A stretch of 64,000 nt of DNA from Hyphomicrobiales bacterium (GTDB taxonomy: Bacteria > Pseudomonadota > Alphaproteobacteria > Rhizobiales > Rhizobiaceae). Where the stretch lies: assembly GCA_900470965.1 (NCBI GenBank), contig UCCS01000051.1:1-64000 (forward strand). The letters run 5' to 3'. Positions 1 through 8,756 of the stretch are shown here, in pieces. The position numbers and the translations under genes were made by a program. The notes under the pieces were generated by a model that saw nothing but the letters and a program-made list of their open reading frames with translations, was not told the DNA's origin and searched no databases. Numbering within the stretch: the first letter of the stretch is position 1; every line of letters begins with the position of its first letter.

Positions 1-44
1 CCTGCAAAAAGATCGACGCACAAGCCAAAGAGCTGTCGCTCTGA
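1..44 (+). CDS. 3' end of an upstream gene (partial)
   Basis: An open frame enters from the left edge and stops at the TGA at 42-44, leaving 13 codons that end in AKELSL. It is followed at once by a GC-rich hairpin, as expected for a gene end. Too little is present to name a family. Whether this frame is really coding cannot be decided from this window. Confidence 0.4.
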   Translation, partial: CKKIDAQAKELSL

Positions 45-53
45 CCAGCTGCG

Positions 54-79
54 GGCCTTCCGCGCCGAATCGGAGGGCC
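54..79 (+). terminator. Hairpin after the left-edge gene
   Basis: GGCCTTCCG (54-62) pairs with CGGAGGGCC (71-79) with one G-T pair and an 8-base loop. It lies ten bases after the stop codon. There is no clear T-run, so it may be a weak terminator or an mRNA 3' end structure. Confidence 0.4.
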
Positions 80-90
80 GGAGAACTCGT

Positions 91-183
91 GTCACGCAAA
101 ACTGTGCAGCGGTTTTGCAAGCACGATATGCGTGAAAACAAGGACCTGAAGCGTGCCGCGCATCCGAAAGATCGCGGCACGCC
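91..183. repeat. Dispersed palindromic intergenic repeat, copy 1 (long type)
   Basis: The segment shares the order CGCAAAA-TGTGC-GCGGTTTTGC-ATGCG-GAAAACAA and a terminal hairpin (GCGTGCCGCG ... CGCGGCACGC) with 33091-33189. Shorter relatives lie at 19370, 34871 and 42951. It resembles the intergenic mosaic (RIME/ABC-like) repeats of rhizobia. It sits between two gene 3' ends. Confidence 0.7.
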
Positions 184-187
184 TTAA

Positions 188-454
188 TTATTCGGCCTTC
201 TTCTCTTCTTCTATTGCCGGCTTGTCCCCGTCCTCATCATCGGGTGTGACAACTGCTGCCGTTTCCGGCGGCTTCGGATCGAAGGTCCAGATCAGCATAT
301 AGAAGGAATAGGCGCCGGCGCCGCCCGCAAGCACGCCCCAGAAGGGGTCGCCGCCGATGAATTCGAAGATCGCCCATCCGAAACAGACCACGACGATGAG
401 GACACGAACCCAAAGGTGTCGATAGGTCGGATGGTTAGGATCGATCAGCTGCAT
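188..454 (-). CDS. Small two-helix membrane protein, hypothetical
   Basis: 88 residues from the ATG at 454, chosen over an ATG at 487 because AGGAC stands 8 bases before it. Two hydrophobic segments (about residues 16-32 and 38-55) are joined by a short loop containing GGDPFWG. The C-terminal tail is acidic and proline-rich and would be soluble. I recognise no characterised family. The gene is divergent from idhA, and 199 bp between the two starts hold the IolR-type site, so shared regulation is possible but not shown. Confidence 0.6.
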   Translation of the reverse strand: MQLIDPNHPTYRHLWVRVLIVVVCFGWAIFEFIGGDPFWGVLAGGAGAYSFYMLIWTFDPKPPETAAVVTPDDEDGDKPAIEEEKKAE

Positions 455-591
455 CTCTGTCCTATTGTCGTGATAACGCCGTCTCACTCTTGTGATGACG
501 CACGTCTCACTGTTGTGATGACGTCACTTGTCTTTAGGATGGATTTCACAAATGTGAAAGGCCCGCGGACTTGACGCGGCGATTGGAAAAT

Positions 592-605
592 GGAATGAAA
601 ATTCC
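592..605. promoter_or_regulatory. IolR-type operator upstream of idhA
   Basis: GGAA (592-595), six bases, TTCC (602-605) matches the GGAA-N6-TTCC motif that I recall for the inositol-catabolism repressor IolR of Sinorhizobium meliloti upstream of idhA and iol genes. It lies 48 bp before the idhA start codon, a position suited to repression. The link to IolR is inference from the motif; no iolR gene is in the window. Confidence 0.65.
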
Positions 606-653
606 AAACTTATATCAATTCGGTTTATTTGTTCCGAATATAGGGAGGCAGTA

Positions 654-1646
654 ATGACAGTGAGATTTGGTCTTCTCGGCGCCGGCCGCATCGGCAAGGT
701 CCATGCAAAGGCCGTCAGCGGCGATGCCAATGCAAAGCTCGTGGCCGTCGCCGACGCCTTCCCGCAGGCTGCCGAAGCGATCGCTTCCGCCTATGGCTGC
801 GAAGTGCGCACGATCGAAGCGATCGAGGCCGCCAAGGATATCGACGCCGTCGTCATCTGCACGCCGACCGACACCCATGCCGACCTGATCGAGCGCTTTG
901 CCCGCGCAGGCAAGGCGATCTTCTGCGAAAAGCCGATTGATCTCGACGTTGCGCGCGTAAAAGCCTGCATCAAGGTCGTGGAAGAAACCGGCGCCAAGCT
1001 GATGGTCGGCTTCAACCGCCGCTTCGACCCGCATTTCATGGCGGTGCGCAAGGTCATCGACGAAGGCAAGATCGGCGATGTCGAGATGGTGACGATCACC
1101 TCGCGCGATCCCGGCGCCCCGCCGGTCGATTACATCAAGCGTTCGGGCGGCATCTTCCGCGACATGACGATCCACGATTTCGACATGGCCCGCTTCCTGC
1201 TCGGCGAAGAGCCGGTCTCCGTTTTTGCAACGGCCGCAGTGCTCGTTGACAAGGCGATCGGCGAAGCCGGTGACTATGACAGCGTCTCCGTCATCCTGCA
1301 GACCGCATCCGGCAAGCAGGCCGTGATCTCGAACTCGCGTCGCGCCACCTATGGCTACGACCAGCGCATCGAGGCTCACGGCTCCAAGGGTCTCGTTTCG
1401 GCCGAAAACCAGCGTCCGGTCTCGATCGAAGTCGCCAATGGCGAAGGCTATACCCGCCCGCCGCTGCATGACTTCTTCATGACCCGTTACACCGAAGCCT
1501 ATGCCAACGAGATCGCAAGCTTCATCGCCGCGATCGAAAAGGGCTCGAAGATTTCCCCCTCCGGCGCCGATGGCCTGGCTGCTCTCGCGCTCGCAGATGC
1601 CGCCGTCCAGTCGGTCAAGGAAGGCAAGCTCATCAAGATCGGCTGA
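654..1646 (+). CDS. idhA: Inositol 2-dehydrogenase
   Basis: 330 residues, the usual length for rhizobial IdhA, which oxidises myo-inositol to scyllo-inosose (2-keto-inositol) with NAD+ in the cytoplasm. The Gfo/Idh/MocA Rossmann motif GAGRIG is at residues 9-14 and the EKP motif at 92-94. Lys93, Asp170 and His174 correspond in spacing to the Lys-Asp-His catalytic set of Bacillus subtilis IolG. A GGGAGG ribosome-binding site precedes the ATG. An IolR-type site lies upstream, which supports inositol induction. The rest of the iol pathway is not in this window, which fits the separate location of idhA in rhizobia. Confidence 0.88.
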   Translation: MTVRFGLLGAGRIGKVHAKAVSGDANAKLVAVADAFPQAAEAIASAYGCEVRTIEAIEAAKDIDAVVICTPTDTHADLIERFARAGKAIFCEKPIDLDVARVKACIKVVEETGAKLMVGFNRRFDPHFMAVRKVIDEGKIGDVEMVTITSRDPGAPPVDYIKRSGGIFRDMTIHDFDMARFLLGEEPVSVFATAAVLVDKAIGEAGDYDSVSVILQTASGKQAVISNSRRATYGYDQRIEAHGSKGLVSAENQRPVSIEVANGEGYTRPPLHDFFMTRYTEAYANEIASFIAAIEKGSKISPSGADGLAALALADAAVQSVKEGKLIKIG

Positions 1647-1673
1647 CCGCCCTCTCCCGACGGTCGCCATAAT

Positions 1674-1705
1674 GAGATGGCCGGGCTCTTGCCCGGCCAT
1701 TTCTC
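1674..1705. terminator. Bidirectional terminator between idhA and the ROK gene
   Basis: GAGATGGCCGGGC pairs across a TCTT loop with GCCCGGCCATTTCTC, with a small bulge. It lies between two convergent genes and is well placed to end both. Confidence 0.7.
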
Positions 1706-1726
1706 GTTTAAGCAGTATCCTGCGTT

Positions 1727-2950
1727 TCAATCCGTTCCCTGGAGACCGGCCACGACGATATCTTCATCGATGACGGCCAGCGCCCGGTTCAGATGTCCTT
1801 CGAAGACGAGAATCTGTTCGTCCGCGACGACCCTGAGTTCCGGCATGCCCTCCATGCGCACCATATGGGATTGGCCGAGCCCCTCCTCGATGCCCTGCCG
1901 CAGCAGATCGTAATAGCGCGTGCCGGGTCCGGTGATCGCGATCGGCATGCGCTCCGTCAGGCTCAGCATGCGCGACAGCCCGTTGCCGAGTGCCAGCCCC
2001 GCCTGCCGGAAGGCAAAGCCCGAGATGCGATGGCCCTGCCGGGCCCGCGCCGCGATCTTGTCGAGCTCGGCCACTGGCACGAACTTTGCCGGGATCGTAT
2101 CGAGCGGCACTTCGAAGGCGGTGCGCAGGATGGCGTAGAAACCGGCATAGGCCTCGATGCAGCCGCGCGTGCCGCACCGGCAAAGCCCGCCATTGGCCAT
2201 ATGCAGCATATGCCCGAAATTGGGCGCGGAGACTTCATGCCCGCCATGGGTCGTCCGCCGCACGATCCCAAGCCCGATGCTGTGGCCGAGCGAAAGGGCG
2301 GCCAGCGAGCGGAAATCCGCGCCTTTGACATTCTCCTCACGCGCGCCGAGGGCGGCGGCGACCAGCAGCGTCTCGTTGTCGAGAATGACCTTCGCCTTCC
2401 ATTCCGGCTTGAGCGCCAGTTCGAAATCGATCTGGTCGCTGCCGAAGATCGGCGACCAGACGAGAACCGGTTCGGAGGAGTTGACCAGCCCCTTGCTGCT
2501 GATCGAAATGAGCAGCACCTTCTCCCGTTCGATCCGCGAGCGCGACAGGATACGCTCTAGCCCAGCCCGCACCCCGTTCACGAAGCGGCCAGCCCCATCA
2601 GGATCATGCGACCTTTCCTCGCTGAAGCGGTCGATCAGCTTGCCCGAGTAATCGACGAGCGAATATTGCACGGCGTCCGAGGAGATGATGACGACGATGA
2701 GATAGCCGCAGTCGCGGCGCTGGCGCAAAAGCACGCGCGGGCGCCCTCGCCCGCTCGCTGCCTGGTGCTCGGATTTTTCGATCACCTGCGCCTTTTCGAG
2801 ATCCGCCGTGATCGCAGAAACGGTCGCGGACGAAAGCCGCGTGAAATCGGATATTTCAGTGTGAGCAAGTGGCCCGTGGCGGCGGAGAGTGGCGAGCACA
2901 AGCACGCTGTTTCTCTGCCGTACGAGCTCCGTGCTCGACTTGGTCAGCAT
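1727..2950 (-). CDS. ROK-family transcriptional repressor (XylR-type)
   Basis: 407 residues: an N-terminal winged helix (about 15-65) and a C-terminal ROK sugar-kinase-like domain. The ROK zinc signature is seen as Cys257-x-Cys259-x4-Cys264 (CRCGTRGC), preceded by His247. The gene is divergent from xylF, and a perfect 19-bp palindrome lies between the two, which is the normal arrangement for a XylR-type repressor of a xylose transporter. The regulated sugar is inferred from the neighbours; another pentose or hexose is possible. Confidence 0.85.
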   Translation of the reverse strand: MLTKSSTELVRQRNSVLVLATLRRHGPLAHTEISDFTRLSSATVSAITADLEKAQVIEKSEHQAASGRGRPRVLLRQRRDCGYLIVVIISSDAVQYSLVDYSGKLIDRFSEERSHDPDGAGRFVNGVRAGLERILSRSRIEREKVLLISISSKGLVNSSEPVLVWSPIFGSDQIDFELALKPEWKAKVILDNETLLVAAALGAREENVKGADFRSLAALSLGHSIGLGIVRRTTHGGHEVSAPNFGHMLHMANGGLCRCGTRGCIEAYAGFYAILRTAFEVPLDTIPAKFVPVAELDKIAARARQGHRISGFAFRQAGLALGNGLSRMLSLTERMPIAITGPGTRYYDLLRQGIEEGLGQSHMVRMEGMPELRVVADEQILVFEGHLNRALAVIDEDIVVAGLQGTD

Positions 2951-3043
2951 CTATCGCCGCCTCTTCCCCGTTCGTTCCGCCCTTGGTTTGCCACAGCATC
3001 TCCAGCCCCTCCAGTCAAAGGAAATTAAGCCGGTAGTGCGGTG

Positions 3044-3092
3044 TTGACAGTTGAAAAAATCTCTGACACTAAATTTCTCGACTGTCGAGAAA
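3044..3092 (+). promoter_or_regulatory. xylF promoter and palindromic operator
   Basis: TTGACA at 3044-3049 is a good -35 element. The -10 falls near 3067-3075 and is not strong. It is followed directly by a perfect inverted repeat, TTTCTCGAC-T-GTCGAGAAA (3074-3092). A repressor bound there would cover the transcription start. The divergent ROK protein is the obvious candidate ligand-controlled repressor. Confidence 0.65.
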
Positions 3093-3176
3093 AAAATCCG
3101 AACCTTTCTGGACAGGCTTTCGCGGTGGCCGGAGGAGCAGAGGCTGGGCCGGCTGCAATTCACTCGGGAGGACATT

Positions 3177-4217
3177 ATGAAGTCTATTTATAAGCTGATG
3201 GCAGGTGCTGCCATTCTCGTTTCGCTGCAGTCGGCTGCCATGGCTGCCGACCTCGTCGTTGGCGTTTCCTGGTCGAACTTCCAGGAAGAACGCTGGAAGA
3301 CGGACGAAGCCGCCATCAAGAAGGCTCTGGAAGCCAAGGGCGCAAAGTACATTTCCGCTGACGCACAGTCTTCGGCTGCAAAGCAGCTCACCGACGTTGA
3401 GTCGCTGATCTCCCAGGGCGCAAACGCCCTCATCATTCTCGCTCAGGACTCCGACGCAATCGGTCCGGCTGTTGAAAAGGCCGCCAGCGAAGGTATCCCG
3501 GTCGTCGGTTACGACCGCCTGATCGAAAACCCGTCTGCCTTCTACATCACCTTCGACAACAAGGAAGTCGGCCGCCTGCAGGCCCAGGGCGTCTTCAAGG
3601 CAAAGCCGGAAGGCAACTACGTCTTCATCAAGGGCTCGTCTTCCGACCCGAACGCTGACTTCCTCTTCGCAGGTCAGCAGGAAGTCCTGAAGGCTGCAAT
3701 CGACGCCGGCAAGATCAAGAATGTCGGCGAAGCCTATACCGACGGCTGGCTGCCGCAGAACGCTCAGCGCAACATGGAGCAGTTCCTGACCGCCAACAAC
3801 AACAAGGTTGACGCTGTCGTTGCTTCCAACGACGGTACGGCCGGTGGCGCCGTCGCCGCTCTCGACGCACAGGGCCTCGCCGGCACCGTTCCGGTTTCCG
3901 GCCAGGACGCCGACAAGGCTGCTCTCAACCGCATCGCTCTCGGCACGCAGACGGTTTCCGTCTGGAAGGACAGCCGCGAACTCGGCAAGCGCGCTGCCGA
4001 AGTCGCTCTCGATCTCGCCGGCGGCACGGCCCTCGACAAGGTTGCAGGTGTGCAGACCTTCGAAGGTGGCCCGAAGAAGGTGAAGATGCAGTCCATCTTC
4101 CTGACCCCGCTTGCCATCACCAAGGATAACCTGAACGTCGTCATCGACGCCGGCTGGATCTCCAAGGCTGAAGCTTGCCAGGGCGTCAAGGCCGGCTCCG
4201 TCAAGGCTTGCGACTAA
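3177..4217 (+). CDS. xylF: D-xylose-type ABC transporter substrate-binding protein
   Basis: 346 residues. The start at 3177 follows GGGAGGACATT and opens a typical Sec signal peptide cleaved near AMA-AD (residues 22-24). A longer frame reaches 3051 but crosses the operator. The mature part is a periplasmic sugar-binding fold of the CUT2/ribose-binding class, with [16 protein letters not shown]-type sequence known from XylF proteins. It delivers sugar to XylH/XylG encoded just downstream. D-xylose is the family assignment; the exact ligand cannot be read from sequence. Confidence 0.87.
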   Translation: MKSIYKLMAGAAILVSLQSAAMAADLVVGVSWSNFQEERWKTDEAAIKKALEAKGAKYISADAQSSAAKQLTDVESLISQGANALIILAQDSDAIGPAVEKAASEGIPVVGYDRLIENPSAFYITFDNKEVGRLQAQGVFKAKPEGNYVFIKGSSSDPNADFLFAGQQEVLKAAIDAGKIKNVGEAYTDGWLPQNAQRNMEQFLTANNNKVDAVVASNDGTAGGAVAALDAQGLAGTVPVSGQDADKAALNRIALGTQTVSVWKDSRELGKRAAEVALDLAGGTALDKVAGVQTFEGGPKKVKMQSIFLTPLAITKDNLNVVIDAGWISKAEACQGVKAGSVKACD

Positions 4218-4240
4218 TCCTCGCCTGACGATCTGAAATA

Positions 4241-4274
4241 CCGGCGCCGCAGCGGCCATCCGCTGCGGCGCCGG
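4241..4274 (+). terminator. Strong hairpin between xylF and xylH
   Basis: A perfect 15-bp stem (4241-4255 with 4260-4274) with a 4-base CCAT loop begins 24 bases after the xylF stop. It lacks a T-run. This is the usual intercistronic element that protects the binding-protein mRNA or partly terminates, giving more binding protein than permease. Confidence 0.7.
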
Positions 4275-4474
4275 ATGCGGATGAAGCCGCTCAGTGGCGC
4301 TTCTCCGTTCTCGCGCACATCGCGGATGCTTTGATTCCCTGCCAGAATAGTGCCGTTGTGATCGGCTATTTTCGGAAGCGTCCCGGTGGTCACAACAAGA
4401 ACAGGCGGTCATCGGCCAGCTATTCCTATCAGGAGCAGGCCTGCGCCCAAACAAATGGGGGAAACGGCAAACCC

Positions 4475-5785
4475 ATGGCAGACATCACCCAATCGACCTC
4501 CTCCGGCCCGCGCACGGCAGTTGAAGGCCCCTTCACGCGCTTCCTCAGGGCAACGGAAATAGACACCCGCCTTCTCGGCATGATCGGCGCATTGCTGGTC
4601 ATCTGGGTCGGCTTCCACTTCTATACCGGCGGCCTGTTCCTCACGCCCAGAAACCTCTGGAACCTCTCCGTCCAGACGACCGAAATCGCGGTTCTGGCGA
4701 CCGGCATGGTGCTGGTCATCGTCACCAGAAACATCGACCTGTCGATCGGCTCGATCCTTGGCTTCGTCGCCATGATCATGGGTGTGGTCCAGGCGAAGTT
4801 CCTGCCGCAATATCTGGGCTTCGACAATTCCTTCACCTGGGTCATCACGCTGATCGCTGGCCTCCTCGTCGGCTCGGCTATCGGCCTGTTCCAGGGCGTC
4901 ATCATCGCCTTCATGGGCGTGCCCTCCTTCATCGTCACCCTCGGCGGCTTCCTCGCCTGGCGCGGCCTTGCCTGGTATGTCACGAGCGGCCAGACGGTCG
5001 CCCCCCTCGACACCACCTTCCGCATCATGGGCGGCGGCGCCGAAGGCGCGATCGGCGCCACCTGGAGCTGGATCATCGGTGCGGCTGCCTGCGTGCTGAT
5101 CGTCATTTCCATCATCGGCTCGCGTCACCAGCGCCGGCGCTTCAACTTCCCGCGCCGTCCACTTTGGGCCGAATATGTCCTCGGCGTGCTCGGCTGTGCC
5201 ATGGTGCTCGGCGCCATCTGGGTCTCCACGATCTATTACTGGCCGCCGGCCATCGCCAAGCGCTATGCCGAAGCCAATAACATCACCATGCCGGAAACCG
5301 GCTTGATGATCCCCTACGGCATTGCCGTGCCGGTGCTGATCGCCATCCTCGTCGGCATCGTGATGACCTTCATCGCCACCCGCCTGCGCTTCGGCCGCTA
5401 TGTCTTCGCGATCGGCGGCAACCCGGAAGCGGCCGAACTCGCCGGCATCAAGACCCGCTGGGTCACGGTGCGCATCTTCGCGCTGATGGGCTTCCTCGCA
5501 GCGGTCGCCGCCGCGATCTCCACGGCCCGCCTCAACGCCGCCGCCAACTCGCAGGGCACGACCTACGAACTCTATACGATCGCAGCAGCCGTCATCGGCG
5601 GCACGTCGCTCGCAGGCGGCACCGGCACAATCGCCGGCGCCATGCTCGGCGCGCTCGTCATGCAGTCGCTTCAGTCAGGCATGGGTCTCGCAAATGTCGA
5701 CACGCCTATCCAGAACGTCGTCGTCGGCGCGGTGCTCGTCATTGCCGTCTGGCTCGACACTGTCTATCGCTCCCGTGCGAAGTAA
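4475..5785 (+). CDS. xylH: D-xylose-type ABC transporter permease
   Basis: 436 residues from the ATG at 4475, preceded by GGGGAAA. An upstream in-frame ATG at 4331 would add 48 polar residues and has no clear ribosome-binding site. The protein is an integral inner-membrane permease of the BPD_transp_2 class with the NIDLSIGS signature at residues 86-93 and the cytoplasmic loop [12 protein letters not shown] that contacts the ATPase. It is longer than ribose permeases because of a central insertion, as in XylH. It works with XylF and XylG. Confidence 0.87.
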   Translation: MADITQSTSSGPRTAVEGPFTRFLRATEIDTRLLGMIGALLVIWVGFHFYTGGLFLTPRNLWNLSVQTTEIAVLATGMVLVIVTRNIDLSIGSILGFVAMIMGVVQAKFLPQYLGFDNSFTWVITLIAGLLVGSAIGLFQGVIIAFMGVPSFIVTLGGFLAWRGLAWYVTSGQTVAPLDTTFRIMGGGAEGAIGATWSWIIGAAACVLIVISIIGSRHQRRRFNFPRRPLWAEYVLGVLGCAMVLGAIWVSTIYYWPPAIAKRYAEANNITMPETGLMIPYGIAVPVLIAILVGIVMTFIATRLRFGRYVFAIGGNPEAAELAGIKTRWVTVRIFALMGFLAAVAAAISTARLNAAANSQGTTYELYTIAAAVIGGTSLAGGTGTIAGAMLGALVMQSLQSGMGLANVDTPIQNVVVGAVLVIAVWLDTVYRSRAK

Positions 5786-5799
5786 GAGGAGTACGAATC

Positions 5800-6582
5800 A
5801 TGGCTGAACAACGCACTCCCCTTGTCGAACTGAAGAATATCTCGATCTCCTTCGGCGGTATCCACGCGGTCGACAATGCCTCGGTCGATCTCTATCCCGG
5901 CGAAGTCGTGGCCCTTCTCGGCCATAACGGCGCCGGCAAGTCGACGCTGATCAAGATCCTCTCCGGCGCCTACAAGCGCGATAGCGGCGAGATCCTGATC
6001 AACGGCGAACCGGCCGACATCCGCAATCCGCGCGATGCCAAGAAGTTCGGCATCGAGACGATCTACCAGACGCTCGCCGTCGCCGATAATGTCGACGCCG
6101 CCGCCAACCTCTATCTCGGCCGCGAGCTGAAGACCCGCTGGGGCACGCTCGACGACGTCGCGATGGAACATTCCGCCCGCGAGGTGATGGGTCGCCTGAA
6201 CCCCAACTTCAAGCGCTTCAAGGAGCCGGTCAAGGCACTGTCAGGCGGTCAGCGCCAGTCCGTCGCCATTGCCCGCGCCATCCTGTTCAACGCCCGCATC
6301 CTGATCATGGACGAGCCGACGGCAGCCCTTGGTCCGCAGGAAACGGCGCAGGTGGGCGAGCTCATCAAGCAGCTGAAAAAGGAAGGCATCGGCATCTTCC
6401 TGATCAGCCACGACATCCACGACGTCTTCGACCTCGCGGACCGTGTCTCCGTCATGAAGAACGGCCAGGTCGTCGGCCACGCCCGCACCGAGGATGTCAC
6501 CAAGGACGAAGTCCTCGGCATGATCATCCTCGGCAAGGTGCCCCCCAAGGCCATCCCCGGCCCTGGCGCCATGCAGGTCTAA
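5800..6582 (+). CDS. xylG: Sugar ABC transporter ATP-binding protein, single domain
   Basis: 260 residues with one nucleotide-binding domain: Walker [10 protein letters not shown] at 41-49, signature LSGGQRQ at 147-153, Walker B LIMDEP at 168-173. Enterobacterial XylG has two fused domains; this one-domain form is normal in rhizobia and would act as a homodimer. It starts 14 bp after xylH and is followed by a terminator, so it closes the operon. Confidence 0.86.
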   Translation: MAEQRTPLVELKNISISFGGIHAVDNASVDLYPGEVVALLGHNGAGKSTLIKILSGAYKRDSGEILINGEPADIRNPRDAKKFGIETIYQTLAVADNVDAAANLYLGRELKTRWGTLDDVAMEHSAREVMGRLNPNFKRFKEPVKALSGGQRQSVAIARAILFNARILIMDEPTAALGPQETAQVGELIKQLKKEGIGIFLISHDIHDVFDLADRVSVMKNGQVVGHARTEDVTKDEVLGMIILGKVPPKAIPGPGAMQV

Positions 6583-6604
6583 TCAACCGATAGCTCGACA
6601 AAGA

Positions 6605-6638
6605 AACTCCGCCGCCCGAAAGGACCGGCGGAGTTTTC
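6605..6638 (+). terminator. Terminator of the xyl operon
   Basis: AAACTCCGCCG (6605-6615) pairs perfectly with CGGCGGAGTTT (6627-6637) and runs into TTTT. It is a classic rho-independent terminator 22 bases after xylG. Confidence 0.85.
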
Positions 6639-6771
6639 ATTTCCGCAACAGCTTGGCCGGAAATCGCTTTAAAAGCCAAGTCCCAGAATTTCCGTGAACT
6701 TCGCGATTGAAGCAGAGCCAAAGCTAGGCTAAGAACCACGACATCGGACGACGAGTCACATCGTCAGGCAT

Positions 6772-6848
6772 GCACCCGTAGCTCAGCTGGATAGAGTGTT
6801 GGATTCCGATTCCAAAGGTCACAGGTTCGAATCCTGTCGGGTGCGCCA
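6772..6848 (+). tRNA. tRNA-Arg, anticodon CCG
   Basis: 77 nt with CCA encoded. Acceptor arms GCACCCG (6772-6778) and CGGGTGC (6838-6844) pair, G6845 is the discriminator and CCA follows. The anticodon arm TTGGA-TTCCGAT-TCCAA carries CCG, and the T arm contains GTTCGAATC. The genes beyond its 3' end look acquired, and tRNA 3' ends are common integration sites. Confidence 0.95.
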
Positions 6849-6988
6849 CTTCCGAACAAAACTGGGCACTCCCGCAGGAGCCGCCCCGCTGATAAGCCTG
6901 CGTAGGTCTGCGCCTGCGGGTGGAGGTTTTGCATTTTTTCCGCCATAGCTCTGCGCCTGAGCCTTTTAAGGGCATCAAAGCAACATCT

Positions 6989-7117
6989 TCACCCCTGGGC
7001 GGCAGATTGACGGAAATCGAGGTACGCGTCAGGCAACACCTGCAATGCCTCCTCGACGTCGCCCACTTTGAGAGCGATGTGGTTCAGCCCGATCAGCCTG
7101 GGCTTTGGATCCGTCAT
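6989..7117 (-). pseudogene. Truncated glyoxalase/VOC-family gene fragment
   Basis: The frame opens at the ATG at 7117 after GGAGGATC and reads [17 protein letters not shown], the first strand and helix of a VOC (glyoxalase/bleomycin resistance) domain with its metal-ligand histidine. After about 26 residues the similarity ends, and the frame stops at 6989 after unrelated sequence. A normal member has 120-150 residues. The break lies just beyond the tRNA-Arg gene, consistent with a rearrangement there. Confidence 0.6.
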
Positions 7118-7183
7118 GTCGTGATCCTCCAATACCCAGAAAAGCTGGAGACAGGTTCCTTCGCGTTCTATCATCGCCAGATG

Positions 7184-8752
7184 CTACGCCGTGAGCGGCC
7201 CTTTCGGCGCCTTGGTGACGAAGGCCAGGATAACGAGGCCGCCGACGGCGCAGAAGAACGTCAGCCAGAAGGCGTCGATGAAGGACAATACGTTTGCCTG
7301 CTTCTGCACATGCTGCCCCAGCACCGTCAGACCGCGGCTCTGCGCGATCGCCTGTCCGGCGCTCGCCATCTTCTGGGAGAGCGCCGCCAGCCCGGATACC
7401 GACGCTTCCGAACCGCGTTCGACGTTGAGCCCGATCAGGTAGGAATGCAACTGCTCACTCTTGCGCAGATAGGTCGTCATCAGGGCCTGCGCCGTCTGCG
7501 TCCCGAGCAGCCTGATCACCTGGATGTAGGCAGCGACCGCGATCGCCTTCTTGGGATCGCCGTTCGCGACCGTGAGGACGATGATCGGAAGGAACGTGAG
7601 TATGTGTCCGACACCTTGAAGCACACACATTGTCCGGAAATTGTCACCGCTCCAGTCGCCCGTCAGACCGGTTCCGATGAGCGCCGCCGCCGCGAAGCAG
7701 CACAGGCCGATGAACAGCAAGAACCGCCCATCAGTGCGATGCAGCGCCCAGACGGCAATCGGCGTCATGACGAGCAGCGGAATGCACGTCCAATAGAGCA
7801 GCGTCTGGCCGATCTGTTCCGGACGAAGCCCCGCGACGGTCGCGAGATAGTTCGGGATCAGGCTCGTGTTCGAGAGACCGCTCATCAGGTAAAGCAGCGC
7901 TATCGAGAGCAGCAGCACGACGTTCCGCACCCCGATCGCCCCGATGCTCGCCCACGGATGCTCGACGAGAAGCTCGTTGACGAAGAAGGCGACGACGAGC
8001 AGCAATCCGCCTGCAAGGGACGCGATGACGAAGCCGTTGGCGAACCAGTCGAGTCGATTGCCTTGATCCACTGCCACGAATATCAGCGCCATCCCGGAGC
8101 CGAGAAACAGCATCCCACCCCAGTCCGCCCGGCGGACGAGCTCGCGGTTCACGGGCTCGTAAGGAGCCCCACCGAAGGCAAGCAGCGCCAGGATCGGTGC
8201 GAGCACGACGTCCTGCCAGTACATGAACTGCCATCCGAGATGCTGCACGTAGAAGTCCACCAAGGCCGTCCCCGAATTCGCCGTGAACGCACCACGGAAC
8301 GCGTAGATCGCGATCGCCGATATCCACCATTTCATCGGCAGGTTTTTGAAGATGATCATCAGCGTCGCGGGAACAAAGACGCCGAGCAGCATGCCGTGGA
8401 CGATATGAAGGAGCGCCAGGGTCTCGAAGCCCCGTGCAAACGGAATCACCAGCGAAACTGCCGCGTACAGGAGCGCCGGGCCGACCATGACGCGGCGGAT
8501 GCCATAGGCTGCTGCTAGCCAGGCCACTGCGGGCGCGAGCACGATCTGGGGCGCCGTCGCGAGCGTGCTCAGCCATGCGCCTTCATCGACGCCGAGACCA
8601 AACTCTCCACGCAGATCGACGAGGCCGGTTCCGAACAGGCGGCTGTGGAATCCGACCATGAAGGGACCGAGCAGGACGGCGCACACCGCAAGGATCGGAG
8701 GGTGCGTCGTTCTCGCCGTTCCGTGAAACGGAAGTCGAAGGATGCCGCCCAT
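7184..8752 (-). CDS. DHA2-type MFS multidrug efflux permease (EmrB-like)
   Basis: 522 residues from the ATG at 8752, four bases after the stop of the HlyD gene, so translation is probably coupled. An upstream in-frame start would overlap the HlyD gene and give arginine-rich shadow sequence. About 14 membrane segments; the first helix region contains FHSRLFGTGLVDLRG and motif A region is poorly conserved, as in DHA2 proteins. With the membrane-fusion protein upstream it would pump drugs or aromatic compounds across both membranes using an outer-membrane TolC. Substrate unknown. Confidence 0.82.
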   Translation of the reverse strand: MGGILRLPFHGTARTTHPPILAVCAVLLGPFMVGFHSRLFGTGLVDLRGEFGLGVDEGAWLSTLATAPQIVLAPAVAWLAAAYGIRRVMVGPALLYAAVSLVIPFARGFETLALLHIVHGMLLGVFVPATLMIIFKNLPMKWWISAIAIYAFRGAFTANSGTALVDFYVQHLGWQFMYWQDVVLAPILALLAFGGAPYEPVNRELVRRADWGGMLFLGSGMALIFVAVDQGNRLDWFANGFVIASLAGGLLLVVAFFVNELLVEHPWASIGAIGVRNVVLLLSIALLYLMSGLSNTSLIPNYLATVAGLRPEQIGQTLLYWTCIPLLVMTPIAVWALHRTDGRFLLFIGLCCFAAAALIGTGLTGDWSGDNFRTMCVLQGVGHILTFLPIIVLTVANGDPKKAIAVAAYIQVIRLLGTQTAQALMTTYLRKSEQLHSYLIGLNVERGSEASVSGLAALSQKMASAGQAIAQSRGLTVLGQHVQKQANVLSFIDAFWLTFFCAVGGLVILAFVTKAPKGPLTA

Positions 8753-8756
8753 GACG

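Noticed and set aside
615-1730. 371-codon open frame antisense to idhA
   Set aside because: It is the complement of a high-GC gene with strong codon bias; the sequence is rich in Asp, Arg and Gly without family motifs.
6920-8518. 532-codon plus-strand frame across the VOC remnant and the DHA2 pump
   Set aside because: Shadow frame antisense to the pump; charged low-complexity composition and no ribosome-binding site.
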